64,000 bases of DNA from Acidobacteriota bacterium (GCA_021780315.1 JAJXYY010000033.1:248001-312000); one strand, 5' to 3'; positions 46,877-56,487 are shown, counted from the first letter of the stretch. The notes: a model not told the origin generated them from the sequence alone. Numbers and translations: made by a program.

Positions 46877-47935
46877 ATGGTAAAAAAACGTATGCGATCT
46901 GAAGTAATGAAGTCGCCACAAAAGCGCGTTACACTCCAGACGCTCGCCAAGCATCTCGGCCTCTCTACGACCACCGTCTCGGTCGTCATCAGCGATGCTC
47001 CAGCAGCCAAGGGCATCCCGCGCGAGACCCGCGAACGCATCCTCGAGGCCGCCGCCAAACTCCAATATCGCCCCAACTATCTCGCCCGCTCCCTGCGCGG
47101 AAGCCGCAGTATGTCCGTCGGCATTCTGGTTCCAGAGTCCAGCGAAGGCTACTTCACCCTCGTCATGAGTGGCGTGGAAGAAGCCCTGATGGCCGCCAAC
47201 TACCTCTACTTCTCCGCCTCCCACAACGGACGCCAGGACCTCATTGACCAGTACTCCCGCCTCCTCCGCGAACGCTCCGTCGATGGCCTGCTCCTGGTCA
47301 GCACGCCCAACCCCGCCGAGACCGATCTCCCCGTCGTCGCCGTCTCCGGACACAGCCCTAAAAAAGGCGTCACCAACATCGCCCTCGATCACCGTAAAGC
47401 TGCCATGCTGGCTCTCCAGTACCTCAAGAGTCTGGGCCATCGCCGCATCGCCTTCGTGCGCGGACAAAACTTCAACATCGACACCGACGACCGTTGGCGT
47501 TCCATCGTCGCCGTCGCGGAAGAACTCAAGATCAAAATCTTTCCCGACCTTTGCATCCACCTCGAACTCCACTCCTGGTCCCCCATCACCGGCTACGATC
47601 CAGTCAAGGAACTCCTCAGTCGAACGCACGACTTTACCGCCATCTTCTGCTTCAACGACATCGCAGCCTTCGGCGCCATTCGCGCCCTCTACGACTCCGG
47701 GATCCGCGTGCCGCACGACGTCTCTGTCGTCGGCTTTGACGATGTTATCGGCGCCAGCTTCAGCATTCCCAGCCTAACCACCGTCCATCAGCCGCTCGTC
47801 GAGATGGGACGACTCGCCGCGGAGACCCTCCTCGCACGCATCTCCCATCCCACCCGCGCCTACCCCTCGGAGATTCTCATGGAGCCCACCCTCGTCATTC
47901 GAGAGTCCTCCAGTCCCAGGCCGCCCACCCGCTGA
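46877..47935 (+). CDS. LacI family transcriptional regulator
   Basis: 352 residues: an N-terminal LacI HTH (VTLQTLAKHLGLSTTTVSVVIS) and hinge helix (YRPNYLARSLRGSRS), then a periplasmic-binding-protein-like effector domain (SVGILVPESSEGYFTLVMSG, SLGHRRIAFVRG, FCFNDIAAFGAIRAL, VPHDVSVVGFDDV). Located just downstream of the GH20 gene on the same strand, it is a candidate regulator of the aminosugar block, sensing a sugar or sugar phosphate. Its upstream region was not found to hold an obvious LacI palindrome. Confidence 0.92.
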   Translation: MVKKRMRSEVMKSPQKRVTLQTLAKHLGLSTTTVSVVISDAPAAKGIPRETRERILEAAAKLQYRPNYLARSLRGSRSMSVGILVPESSEGYFTLVMSGVEEALMAANYLYFSASHNGRQDLIDQYSRLLRERSVDGLLLVSTPNPAETDLPVVAVSGHSPKKGVTNIALDHRKAAMLALQYLKSLGHRRIAFVRGQNFNIDTDDRWRSIVAVAEELKIKIFPDLCIHLELHSWSPITGYDPVKELLSRTHDFTAIFCFNDIAAFGAIRALYDSGIRVPHDVSVVGFDDVIGASFSIPSLTTVHQPLVEMGRLAAETLLARISHPTRAYPSEILMEPTLVIRESSSPRPPTR

Positions 47936-47957
47936 TCTTGCCCGTCATCACCCACGC

Positions 47958-49013
47958 TCAACGTCCCAGGTGTGCATCAAAGAACGCCGCAATCTCCCCA
48001 AACGCCTCCCGCGTCTCCGGTACCCGATCGTCAAACTGATACTGCGCATGCGACTGGCCTTCAAACACCTCCAGTTGCGCCTCCACCCCAGCCGCCCGCA
48101 GCTTCCGATGGACCCGCACCGTGTTGCTCAGCAGCAGATCGCGCGTACCTGTCGTTAAAATCGCCGGCGGAAATCCATGCATGTCACCGTACACCGGCGA
48201 CAGTAGCGGATCGCGCAAATCATGGCCATGCGCATACACCACCGTAGCCGCATCGCAGAACCCATCCCGCGAGACCAGAACGTTATCCACCCCCTCATTC
48301 GTATAGAACGAGTCGCCCGTCTTGGTCACGTCAGCCATCGGAGTCCCCGGCGCAATCGCACCCGGCATCGGCAGCCCCAACTGCTTCGCGCGCAGCATCA
48401 TCTCCAGCGTCAACGCACCACCTGCCGAGGTCCCAAACACTGCCACCTTCCGCGCTGGCGTCGTGCGCAGCACCGCCCGGTACACCGTCATCGCATCATC
48501 CACCGCCGCGGGAAAATACGCGTCGGGAGGCATCCGGTAGTCCACCGAGATCACCTTGTACCCTTCCAGCCCCGCCATCAGGATCGCCTCGCTCGTCCCC
48601 GACTCCCCCGGAAACAGTTCATAGCATCCACCATGCACATGAATCAGCAGTTTGTCCCGATGCCCCGGCGGCATCACCTCCGGCGTCACCGTATACACCT
48701 TCACGCCGTCGATCACTCCCGCCTGTACCTTCACATGCAGACGCTGTCGCATCGCAGGCAGCCCCGCCACCGTCTTCGCTGCCTGTATATTTGCCGCCGC
48801 CCGCCACTCCTCGCCGGTCTTCCACAGCACATCCCAAACCGGATTCGGTGGTGCGCCAATCAACTTCTGCATCTCCGGGCTCACATCCCCCGGCACCGGC
48901 AGCGACTTGGCCGGAACCTGCAGCGGCGCAGGTCCACCGTCCTTGCTCTGCGCAAAACTCACCGAACAAGCCAACGCCAGAGAGCTAATCAACAACGTGC
49001 AATAAGTCTTCAT
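47958..49013 (-). CDS. Secreted alpha/beta hydrolase, hormone-sensitive-lipase type
   Basis: 351 residues with a signal peptide (YCTLLISSLALACSVSFAQ). HSL-family hallmarks are IHVHGGCYELF (oxyanion-hole HGG), GTSAGGALTLEMM (nucleophile), GTRDLLLSNTVR (acid) and GQSHAQYQFD (histidine). Likely an esterase on small acyl or acetylated substrates in the periplasm. GGAAGGA eight bases before the ATG at 49013 sets the start. It follows the amidohydrolase on the same strand by ~40 bases and could be cotranscribed with it. It is convergent with the LacI gene. Confidence 0.87.
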   Translation of the reverse strand: MKTYCTLLISSLALACSVSFAQSKDGGPAPLQVPAKSLPVPGDVSPEMQKLIGAPPNPVWDVLWKTGEEWRAAANIQAAKTVAGLPAMRQRLHVKVQAGVIDGVKVYTVTPEVMPPGHRDKLLIHVHGGCYELFPGESGTSEAILMAGLEGYKVISVDYRMPPDAYFPAAVDDAMTVYRAVLRTTPARKVAVFGTSAGGALTLEMMLRAKQLGLPMPGAIAPGTPMADVTKTGDSFYTNEGVDNVLVSRDGFCDAATVVYAHGHDLRDPLLSPVYGDMHGFPPAILTTGTRDLLLSNTVRVHRKLRAAGVEAQLEVFEGQSHAQYQFDDRVPETREAFGEIAAFFDAHLGR

Positions 49014-49052
49014 CCCATGCGTCCTTCCAAGACACAAGCTACTAAAATCTAT

Positions 49053-50435
49053 CTACCGCGCAGCACGCCGCTTCAACTTGGCTCGCATCTCGCTCAACTC
49101 TTCCGCCGAGAGGTAGCGCCCATCGGCAACCACTCCCACCACCTTCCGCGTATTCGCAATGTCCGTCAGCGGGTTGGCCTCGAGCAGCACCAGGTCCGCG
49201 ATGCGTCCAGCCTCTACCGTCCCAAAGTCCTTCCGTCGGCCATAGAAATTCGCCGGATTCAGCGTCGCCGTCTGCAGCGCTTCCAACGGCGTGAAGCCCG
49301 CCGCCACAAACCGTTGCAGCTCAAGATGCAGACTGATGCCCGGGATCACATCCACCCCCGCTGGCGTGTCCGTGCCGGCCAGAAACGGCACCTTAGCCTC
49401 ATGCAGTCGCCGCACAATCCCCAACTCGTGCTCGACAAACTGCTTCCGCACCGTTAGCGGATCTGTATCCAGCGACCTCAGAATGCTCTTCTGCGCCTCC
49501 GGCCACTGACTGCTCACCCACGTGTGATCCGCATAGGCCAGATCGGGATCTTTGCTGTAATCGATATCGTCCACCAGCCATTGGCCCCGCTCCCAATACA
49601 GCGTCGGGCACTGCCATACCCGATACTTCGCCAGCAACCGCACCAGCCTGGCCTCCCGCGCCGCATCGTAACTAGCCAGAAACATCCCAGGTCCCTTGTT
49701 CCCACCCAGATACTTGTCTTCATCTGGAGAACTGGCTTCGAAGATACCAATCAGATGCTCCATCGTCTTCTGACCCGCCGCCACCGCCTCCCGCGCACGA
49801 ATCGCATCCGGAACATGTCCTTCAAACGCGATCCCTTCGCGCTTGGCCTCATCCGCAATCGCAAAATAAGCCGCGCGCGGCACCCCGGATTGCACCTTGA
49901 TAAAGTCCACGCCGCGACTCGTCAACATCGCCACCGCCTTGCGTCCATCCTCGGGCGTGGCAATCGCAATCGCCGCCTTGTACTGCGACTTCGGCCCATC
50001 CAGCATAGGCCCTGAGACGAACATCCGCGGGCCCAGCAGGCGATGCGCTGCGATCTCCGCCCGCGCATGCAGTACCGGATCCAACTCGCTGCCCATATCG
50101 CGAATACCCGTAATGCCATTCACCAGCAACAACGGCAAAATCAAATCCGTGCCATCCGCCGCCGTCCGGTCAAAGTACACATGCGTATGCATGTCCCACA
50201 ATCCCGGCATCAGGTACTTGCCGCGCGCATCCACCACCTGCCCCTCATCCACCGGCACCCTCGTATCGCCAGTAACCCGCACAATCCGGTTGCCGCGAAT
50301 TGATACCGTCCTATCCGGCACTGTCCTGCCGGTCACGGTATCAATCACCGTTGCATGAACTATCGTCAGAGTCTGTGCATGGCCGTAGTTCACCAGCAAC
50401 CAGAAAGCGATCAGAAAACGTTGGAAGGTTCGCAC
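49053..50435 (-). CDS. Secreted amidohydrolase family protein
   Basis: 460 residues, exported (RFLIAFWLLVNYGHAQ). A composite amidohydrolase: small beta domain at both ends (LTIVHATVIDTVTGRTVPD, ADLVLLEANPL) and a metal-dependent TIM barrel with GLWDMHTHVYFD (HxH metal ligands), FEGHVPDAI and GTDTPAGVDVIPG (metal Asp). This is the imidazolonepropionase/prolidase-like set that is expanded in Acidobacteria; the substrate could be a peptide-like or cyclic amide. It does not have features specific to NagA. Probably first gene of a pair with the HSL-type hydrolase. Confidence 0.87.
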   Translation of the reverse strand: MRTFQRFLIAFWLLVNYGHAQTLTIVHATVIDTVTGRTVPDRTVSIRGNRIVRVTGDTRVPVDEGQVVDARGKYLMPGLWDMHTHVYFDRTAADGTDLILPLLLVNGITGIRDMGSELDPVLHARAEIAAHRLLGPRMFVSGPMLDGPKSQYKAAIAIATPEDGRKAVAMLTSRGVDFIKVQSGVPRAAYFAIADEAKREGIAFEGHVPDAIRAREAVAAGQKTMEHLIGIFEASSPDEDKYLGGNKGPGMFLASYDAAREARLVRLLAKYRVWQCPTLYWERGQWLVDDIDYSKDPDLAYADHTWVSSQWPEAQKSILRSLDTDPLTVRKQFVEHELGIVRRLHEAKVPFLAGTDTPAGVDVIPGISLHLELQRFVAAGFTPLEALQTATLNPANFYGRRKDFGTVEAGRIADLVLLEANPLTDIANTRKVVGVVADGRYLSAEELSEMRAKLKRRAAR

Positions 50436-50629
50436 GCTCTGATACTAATCCGCCATCGCCATCCTGCAAAAGCATCCGATCCACGCGACGCAATGACCAT
50501 ATCTCCCGACATCCGCCGCAAACTATCCCGCCAGCGGCCGTGACGAAGTCTCCCAACAGCGCAGCTACAAATCATCTAACTCAGTCAGGAATTCCCACCC
50601 ACGCCAGCTATGCTGGTTGTGGAGGTTTT

Positions 50630-51085
50630 ATGACTATCACCGAAATCGTTGCCCAGCTTGATCAGGAGATCGCCCGCCTGCAAGAGGCAAAAGCAATCCT
50701 TGGCAGCATCTCTCTCCTCAACATCAAGCGCAAGCCAGGCCGCCCACCCAGCGCCACCTCGACCGCACTCGCATCCGCCCTCGCCCAGATTCCCGCGCCC
50801 GCCAAACGACGTGTCCTCAGCGCAGCAGCCCGTAACAAGATCGCCGCCGCGCAAAAGAAGCGTTGGAGCAAGGCCAGGCTCGCAGCCACCACTGTAACCA
50901 AAGCCGTCGCAACACCTCCCGCCAAGCCCGCAACAAAAGCAGCAGCCCAACCTGCGACCACCAAAAAGTCGCCCGCCAGAAAATCCCCCGCAGTCAGGAA
51001 GCCCGCGTCCGCGAAGCCAGCCACTACCAAAAAGGCCGCTGAGGCCAGCAACTCTGCTCCGGCCAACACCCCCGCTACGACATAA
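50630..51085 (+). CDS. Lysine/alanine-rich AT-hook (histone H1-like) protein
   Basis: 151 residues. The N-terminal ~35 residues form an amphipathic coiled-coil-like segment (VAQLDQEIARLQEAKAIL), then the AT-hook KRKPGRPPS, then AARNKIAAAQKKRWSKAR, then a low-complexity Lys/Ala/Pro/Thr tail like bacterial histone H1 proteins. Such small basic proteins are common in Acidobacteria; DNA or RNA binding is inferred from composition. GGAGG four bases before ATG 50630 identifies the start; an open frame continues further upstream to 50300 but overlaps the divergent amidohydrolase start and has no ribosome site. Confidence 0.75.
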   Translation: MTITEIVAQLDQEIARLQEAKAILGSISLLNIKRKPGRPPSATSTALASALAQIPAPAKRRVLSAAARNKIAAAQKKRWSKARLAATTVTKAVATPPAKPATKAAAQPATTKKSPARKSPAVRKPASAKPATTKKAAEASNSAPANTPATT

Positions 51086-51282
51086 TTGCGGCAGCCTGCC
51101 TCACTCAAAAATTGGCGCACTGCATCCATCCATCGCCGGGCGAGGGCGACCATCTCCCCTCGCCTGCACCTCCACCTCGATTCACCTGTTGCCGCAGGAC
51201 CCAATTCGGCTTGTTCGCATCATCCAAAGTCACCCATACTCCCGCTCTGCACAGAAACCAGGCCTGAGACTAGAATGTTGCG

Positions 51283-52476
51283 ATGGCACTCAAGTATCAA
51301 GGCGTAGACTTCATTCTGTTTGACTCCCTTCTCTCGGCAGACGAACTCCTCATCCGCACCAACACCCGGGCCTTCATCGAAGACAAACTCATCCCCATCA
51401 TTGAGCAGTGCAACCGCGACGGACGCTTCCCCCGCGAACTCGTTCGCCCCATGGGCGACCTCGGCTTCTTCGGCGCCACCCTCGAAGGCTACGGCTGTGC
51501 CGGCCTCAACAACGTCGAGTACGGCCTGCTCACCCAGGAACTGGAACGCGGCGACTCCGGCCTCCGCAGCTTCGTCAGCGTCCAGTCCGCACTCGTCATG
51601 TACCCCATCTACACCTTTGGCACCGACGAGCAAAAATCCCGCTGGCTTCCCAAACTGGCCACCGGCGAAAAACTCGGCTGCTTCGGCCTCACCGAACCCG
51701 ACTTCGGCTCCAACCCCGGAGGCATGCGAACCCGCGCACGCAAAGACGGCGACGACTACATCCTCAACGGAGAAAAGATGTGGATCACCTCCGGCAGCAT
51801 CGCCGACGTCGCCGTCATCTGGGCCAAAGTCGAAGACCCCGCCATCCCCCAGGAGCAATGGCGCATCCGCGGCTTCCTCGTCGAAACCGATCGTCCCGGC
51901 TTCTCCGCTCGCGACGTCCACGGCAAGTGGTCTCTGCGCGCCTCCATCACCTCCGGCCTCTCCATGCAGGATGTACGCATCCCCGCTGCGAATCTGCTTC
52001 CCGGCACCGACGGCCTCAAGTCCCCCCTGATGTGCCTCAGCCAGGCGCGCTACGGCATCAGTTGGGGTGCGATCGGTGCAGCCATGGCCTGCTACGACAC
52101 CGCTTTGCAGTACGCCCAGCAACGCAAACAGTTTCGCGGCCAGCCCATCGCCAGCCACCAACTCGTCCAGCAGAAACTCTCCTGGATGATCACCGAAATC
52201 ACTAAAGCACAGTTGCTCGCCCTCCAAGTCGGCCGCCTCAAAGATCAGGGCAAAGTCGCATTCCAGCACATCTCCATGGCCAAGAAAAACAACGTCGCCA
52301 TGGCCGTCGAGTGCGCCCGCATGGCCCGCGACATCCTCGGCGCCAACGGCATCGCCGACGACTACCCCATCATGCGACACCTCATGAATCTCGAATCCGT
52401 CAAAACCTACGAAGGCACCGACGACGTTCATACCCTCATCATCGGACAAAGCATCACCGGCATCTCCGCCTTCTGA
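51283..52476 (+). CDS. gcdH: Glutaryl-CoA dehydrogenase (acyl-CoA dehydrogenase family)
   Basis: 397 residues. The enzyme oxidatively decarboxylates glutaryl-CoA to crotonyl-CoA in lysine/tryptophan/benzoate breakdown. The GCDH-like signature is RGDSGLRSFVSVQSALVMYPI near the N-terminus, the FAD/substrate loop CFGLTEPDFGSNPGGM, WITSGSIADVAVIWA, and KTYEGTDDVHTLIIGQSITG with the catalytic glutamate in YEGT. General acyl-CoA dehydrogenases lack that exact SVQSxLVMYPI block. It is a single gene here; no CoA transferase or ETF genes are nearby. A GC hairpin follows the stop. Confidence 0.9.
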   Translation: MALKYQGVDFILFDSLLSADELLIRTNTRAFIEDKLIPIIEQCNRDGRFPRELVRPMGDLGFFGATLEGYGCAGLNNVEYGLLTQELERGDSGLRSFVSVQSALVMYPIYTFGTDEQKSRWLPKLATGEKLGCFGLTEPDFGSNPGGMRTRARKDGDDYILNGEKMWITSGSIADVAVIWAKVEDPAIPQEQWRIRGFLVETDRPGFSARDVHGKWSLRASITSGLSMQDVRIPAANLLPGTDGLKSPLMCLSQARYGISWGAIGAAMACYDTALQYAQQRKQFRGQPIASHQLVQQKLSWMITEITKAQLLALQVGRLKDQGKVAFQHISMAKKNNVAMAVECARMARDILGANGIADDYPIMRHLMNLESVKTYEGTDDVHTLIIGQSITGISAF

Positions 52477-52492
52477 ATCCACCACCACCTCA

Positions 52493-52518
52493 CCCCGTCG
52501 GTGCTCGCACCGGCGGGG
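52493..52518 (+). terminator. Hairpin after glutaryl-CoA dehydrogenase gene
   Basis: CCCCGTCGGTG and CACCGGCGGGG form an 11-bp stem with one G-T pair around a CTCG loop, starting 17 bases beyond the stop codon. No T-run follows, so it is a terminator candidate only. Confidence 0.55.
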
Positions 52519-52667
52519 ACTCCCTCCACTCCAGCGTCTCAACCATTCCCCCCAACGAAACCCACCCTTTCTGCGCTACGATAAGTACAGAAATAGCGAC
52601 ACATTATTGCTGCCGTATGGAAAAACTGTAAACGTATCCCCGATCTCGTTCCTTCAGGACTGACCCT

Positions 52668-53750
52668 GTGCCGCGACCACGAAAGACTGCCGTGCAAAAG
52701 CCGGAACGCCTGGACATCCGCACCATCGCCCGTCTCGCCGATGTCTCCATCGCCACCGTCTCCAGAACCATCAATCGGGTCACTACCGTCAATCCGCAGA
52801 TCGCCAAGAGAGTCTGGGACGTCATCAACGAACTCGACTACTTCCCCAATAGTCAGGCGCGAGCCCTCGTCTCTGGACGCAGTTGGATCCTCGGCCTCAT
52901 CGTCTCCGAGATCACCAATCCCTTCTTCCCGGAACTCATCCAGGGCTTCGAGGATATCGCCGTCGAGCACGGCTACGAGATACTTGTCAGCTCCACCAAC
53001 TACGATCCCAAACGCATGTCGCACTGTATCCGCCGCATGCTGGAGCGCAAGGTCGATGGCGTCGCCGTCATGACCTTTGGAATCGAAGAGCCATTGCTCG
53101 ACCAACTCGCCCAGCGTAACGTTCCGCTCGTCTTCATCGACGTCGGCCCCAAACGCGACGGCGTCAGCCTGCTCAAGGTGGATTACCACCACGGCATCCG
53201 CCAGGGCGTGCAACACCTCGCCGCGCTCGGCCATCGCGACATCGCCTTCGTCACCGGTCCTGCTGGGCTGCACTCCGCCCAGTCCCGCCTCGCCGCATTC
53301 ACCAAGTCGCTCAAAGAGTGTGGCATCCCACTCGATCCCACCCGCATCATCCAGGGCGATCACACCCTCGAAGGAGGCATGGCCGCCATGACCCAACTCC
53401 TCACCCTCAAGCCCATGCCCACCGCCGTCATGTGCTCCAACGATATGACCGCCATCGGAGTCCAGCACACCATCTATCGCTCCGGCCTGCGCGTCCCCGA
53501 CGATATCTCCGTCATCGGCTTCGACGACATTCACATCGCCGAGGTCACCATTCCGCCTCTCACCACCGTGCAGATGTCACGCTTCGAGCTCGCCAAATCC
53601 GCCGTCACCGCCCTCCGCAGCCACATCGAGGCCTCCAAAGACCTCGCCCCGCAACACGAGTTCAAAATCACCACCTCCCTCGTCGTCCGCGAGTCCACCG
53701 GTCTGCCCCGCACTGCCCCCAAACGACGTACCGTCAAACCACGCACTTAG
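52668..53750 (+). CDS. LacI family transcriptional regulator (second)
   Basis: 360 residues: a basic N-terminal extension, HTH (DIRTIARLADVSIATVSRTIN), hinge (YFPNSQARALVSGRSW) and a sugar-binding-like domain (ILGLIVSEITNPFFPELIQG, LGHRDIAFVTGP, VMCSNDMTAIGVQH, VPDDISVIGFDDI). The start is a GTG at 52668. Upstream lies a short AT-rich segment with TGTAAACGT, a possible half operator. Neighbours are unrelated (dehydrogenase before, polysaccharide gene after), so its target is unclear. Confidence 0.92.
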   Translation: MPRPRKTAVQKPERLDIRTIARLADVSIATVSRTINRVTTVNPQIAKRVWDVINELDYFPNSQARALVSGRSWILGLIVSEITNPFFPELIQGFEDIAVEHGYEILVSSTNYDPKRMSHCIRRMLERKVDGVAVMTFGIEEPLLDQLAQRNVPLVFIDVGPKRDGVSLLKVDYHHGIRQGVQHLAALGHRDIAFVTGPAGLHSAQSRLAAFTKSLKECGIPLDPTRIIQGDHTLEGGMAAMTQLLTLKPMPTAVMCSNDMTAIGVQHTIYRSGLRVPDDISVIGFDDIHIAEVTIPPLTTVQMSRFELAKSAVTALRSHIEASKDLAPQHEFKITTSLVVRESTGLPRTAPKRRTVKPRT

Positions 53751-53844
53751 CCAGCCCCTATCCCCCGGAACATCAGCCTCCCGGCTATGGTAGCCTCCTC
53801 GCAGGAGGCTCTCTCCCTAAACCTCGCTTGCACCAAACACACCC

Positions 53845-56487
53845 ATGCCTCTGAAAATCCGGAAAACCAGCCTCCCCATCTACCTCGCTGCAACCTTCCT
53901 GCTGACCGTCAGCACTATCGCCTCTGCCCAGCAGAACACCGCCCTCCTCGCCGCAGAGTCCTCTTCCGCTCTGCCCGCCGCCCTGCCCGACGCACCCCAG
54001 CCCCAGTACCCCACCCAACCCACCCAGGCCCAGTCTGCCCACCCATCCTCCTCAAGCAGCGCCGAGCCGGAGAACATCACCCTCCTCGGCACCCCCCGCC
54101 GCCTGCTCGCAGACCAGAAAGCCATCTGGACCAGCCCACTCCACATCCGTCCGCTCGATGCCGAGTGGCTGCTCCCGCTCTCCGTCGCCACCGGCGTCCT
54201 CATCGGCAGCGACCACCACACAATGACGCAGGACATCAAAGTCCGCGCCTCCGACCAGCAGCACTTCTCCACCCTCTCCAACGGAGGCATCGTCGCCCTT
54301 GGAGCACTTCCCGCCAGCATGTATCTCTGGAGCCTCGGCCACGACGCACCCCAGGCCCACGAGACCGCTCTCCTCTCCGGCGAAGCCCTCGGCAACACCC
54401 TAGCCGTCACCGAAGTCATTAAATTCATCTCCCGCCGCGACCGCCCCTTCGTCAATAACGCCCACGGAAACTTCTTCTCCTCCTCGCCCACCAGTTCCTC
54501 CTTCCCCTCCAACCACGCCGCAGCCGCCTGGGCCATGGCTTCCGTCATCGGCGAAGAGTACCCCGGCTGGTTCTCCCGCACCGCTGTCTACGGCACCGCC
54601 GCCGGCATCAGCGTCAGCCGTATTCTCGCCGACAAACACTTCCCCTCCGACGTCGTCGTCGGCAGTGCTGCTGGCTGGCTCATCGGTCGCTACGTCTACC
54701 GCGCCCACCACAACTTCAGCCTCAACCCCTTCCACCCCGCGCCCATGCCCGGAGATCCCGACTCGCTCCGCCCTACCCGCAAGAACACCGTCCACCTGCC
54801 GCCCAACCCCCTCGCCCTTGCACCCACCCCCGCAGCTCCGCACCCCCCAGCCACCCCCATCGACATCAGCGACATCGATCCCGACGCCATCGGCTCCACC
54901 AACGTCCCCATGGACAGTTGGGTCTACCCCGCCCTCGAACGCCTCTCCTCCATGGGCTTCATCCCCGGCCAAAGCGTCTCCATCCGCCCCTGGACCCGCC
55001 ACGAGTGCCTCCGCCAACTCCACCTCGCCGAAGACCTCGCCAGCACCCCCGACGCCTTCAGCCCCGCCCTCCTCGCTGAAGGCCGTCGCCTCATGAACGA
55101 CCTCCACTTCGAGCTGGCTAGCGACCCACCCACCTATCAGTCCCTCGACCTCGAATCCGTCTACGCCCGCGTCGGCGCCATCGCCGGCCCCGCCCTCGCC
55201 GATAGCTACCACTTCGGCCAAACCTGGTGGAACGACTTCGGCCGACCCCTCGGTCGCGGTACCAGCGCCATCGCCGGATACGCCCTCCGCGCCCACCACG
55301 GACGCTTCTTCTTCTACGACCGCAACGAACTCCAGCACGGCCCCGGAGTCCTCGCCGAAACCACCGCCCAGAATCAGCTCATCAATACCATCGATCACAT
55401 CGAAACCACCGATCCCACCATCCAGCCCGTGCCCGCCAGCGCAGCCTTCGACCGCCAGCGCCCCATCGAACTCTACGCAGGCATCGCCTTCGAAGGCAAC
55501 GCACTCTCCCTCGGCAAGCAAGAGCTCTACTGGGGGCCCACAACGATGGGTCCACTAGCCCTCTCCAGCAACGCCGAGCCCAACTACAACCTGCGCTTCG
55601 TCTCCACCCGTCCTCACCCACTACCCTTCTTTGCCAACCTTGGAACCTACCGCTTCGATATCGTCCTCGGTAAACTCTCCGGACATAAATATCCCGCCCG
55701 TCCCTGGTTCAACGGCCAGAAAGCCGACTTCAACTTAGGCGACAATCTCGAAATTAGCTTTACCCGCTGGTCGGTCTTCTGGGGCGTAGGCCACCCCATC
55801 ACCCTCCACAGCCTCAAAGCCAACATCTTCAGCTTCAACTCCACCGGCTCCTATGTCGGCGTCGGATCCGGTGGCTACGGCGATCGCAACGATCCCGGCG
55901 ACCGCAAAAGCAACTTCGACTTCCGTTATCGCCTCCCCTTTCTCAGCAAGATCGTCACCCTCTACGCCGACGCCTACTCCGACGACGATCCCAGCCCCAT
56001 CGATGCCCCCCGCCGCGCCGTCTGGAACCCAGGCATCTACTTCGCCCGCCTCCCCTGGCTCCCCCACATGGACCTTCGGGTAGAGGCCGTCAGCTCCACT
56101 GGCCTCGCCTCAGACTTCGGCGGAACCCACTTCTTCATCAACAACCAGTACCTCGACTCCAACACCAACAAAGGCTTCCTGCTCGGCAACGCCATCGGTC
56201 GAGACTCCCGCGCCATCGAAGCCCGTTCCGGCTACTGGCTCTCCGCCCGCAGCCACGTCGAGGCCGGCTACCGCCAGAACAAAGGAGGCACCCTCTTCCT
56301 CCCCGGCGGCAGCACCATCACCGACGGCTTCCTCAACGCCACCTACGCCATCTCCCCCCACTGGCAGGCCCAGCTCTTCTCCCAGTACGAGCGCTTCCTC
56401 ATCCCCGCCTACCTGCCCGGCTCCCACCACAACACCAGCGGATGGTTCGAGATCATCTGGACCCCCAACCTGCGCCTCAAACGCTAA
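53845..56487 (+). CDS. PAP2 phosphatase - Wzi capsule-assembly outer-membrane fusion protein
   Basis: 880 residues in two parts. After a signal peptide (IYLAATFLLTVSTIASAQ) and a Pro/Ser linker, residues ~100-290 are a type 2 phosphatidic-acid phosphatase with all three motifs: K193-x6-R200-P201, PSNH (221-224) and S258-R259-x5-H265-x3-D269. After another proline-rich linker, residues ~350-880 are a Wzi-like barrel (DSWVYPALERLSSMGFI, ELYWGPTTMGPLALSSNAEPN), the type that holds capsular polysaccharide at the surface. Single-chain linkage suggests lipid-pyrophosphate dephosphorylation coupled to capsule anchoring (inference). It opens the polysaccharide locus. Strikingly C-rich coding strand. 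Confidence 0.85.
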   Translation: MPLKIRKTSLPIYLAATFLLTVSTIASAQQNTALLAAESSSALPAALPDAPQPQYPTQPTQAQSAHPSSSSSAEPENITLLGTPRRLLADQKAIWTSPLHIRPLDAEWLLPLSVATGVLIGSDHHTMTQDIKVRASDQQHFSTLSNGGIVALGALPASMYLWSLGHDAPQAHETALLSGEALGNTLAVTEVIKFISRRDRPFVNNAHGNFFSSSPTSSSFPSNHAAAAWAMASVIGEEYPGWFSRTAVYGTAAGISVSRILADKHFPSDVVVGSAAGWLIGRYVYRAHHNFSLNPFHPAPMPGDPDSLRPTRKNTVHLPPNPLALAPTPAAPHPPATPIDISDIDPDAIGSTNVPMDSWVYPALERLSSMGFIPGQSVSIRPWTRHECLRQLHLAEDLASTPDAFSPALLAEGRRLMNDLHFELASDPPTYQSLDLESVYARVGAIAGPALADSYHFGQTWWNDFGRPLGRGTSAIAGYALRAHHGRFFFYDRNELQHGPGVLAETTAQNQLINTIDHIETTDPTIQPVPASAAFDRQRPIELYAGIAFEGNALSLGKQELYWGPTTMGPLALSSNAEPNYNLRFVSTRPHPLPFFANLGTYRFDIVLGKLSGHKYPARPWFNGQKADFNLGDNLEISFTRWSVFWGVGHPITLHSLKANIFSFNSTGSYVGVGSGGYGDRNDPGDRKSNFDFRYRLPFLSKIVTLYADAYSDDDPSPIDAPRRAVWNPGIYFARLPWLPHMDLRVEAVSSTGLASDFGGTHFFINNQYLDSNTNKGFLLGNAIGRDSRAIEARSGYWLSARSHVEAGYRQNKGGTLFLPGGSTITDGFLNATYAISPHWQAQLFSQYERFLIPAYLPGSHHNTSGWFEIIWTPNLRLKR

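Noticed and set aside
18843..47000. dif (XerCD) site expected near a terminus
   Set aside because: Scanning by eye the intergenic DNA for a TTATGTTAAAT-like half-site or its complement gave nothing convincing; a motif search is needed.
49053..50435. Amidohydrolase as NagA (GlcNAc-6-phosphate deacetylase)
   Set aside because: It is exported and has the imidazolonepropionase/prolidase-like motif set, not NagA-specific sequence.
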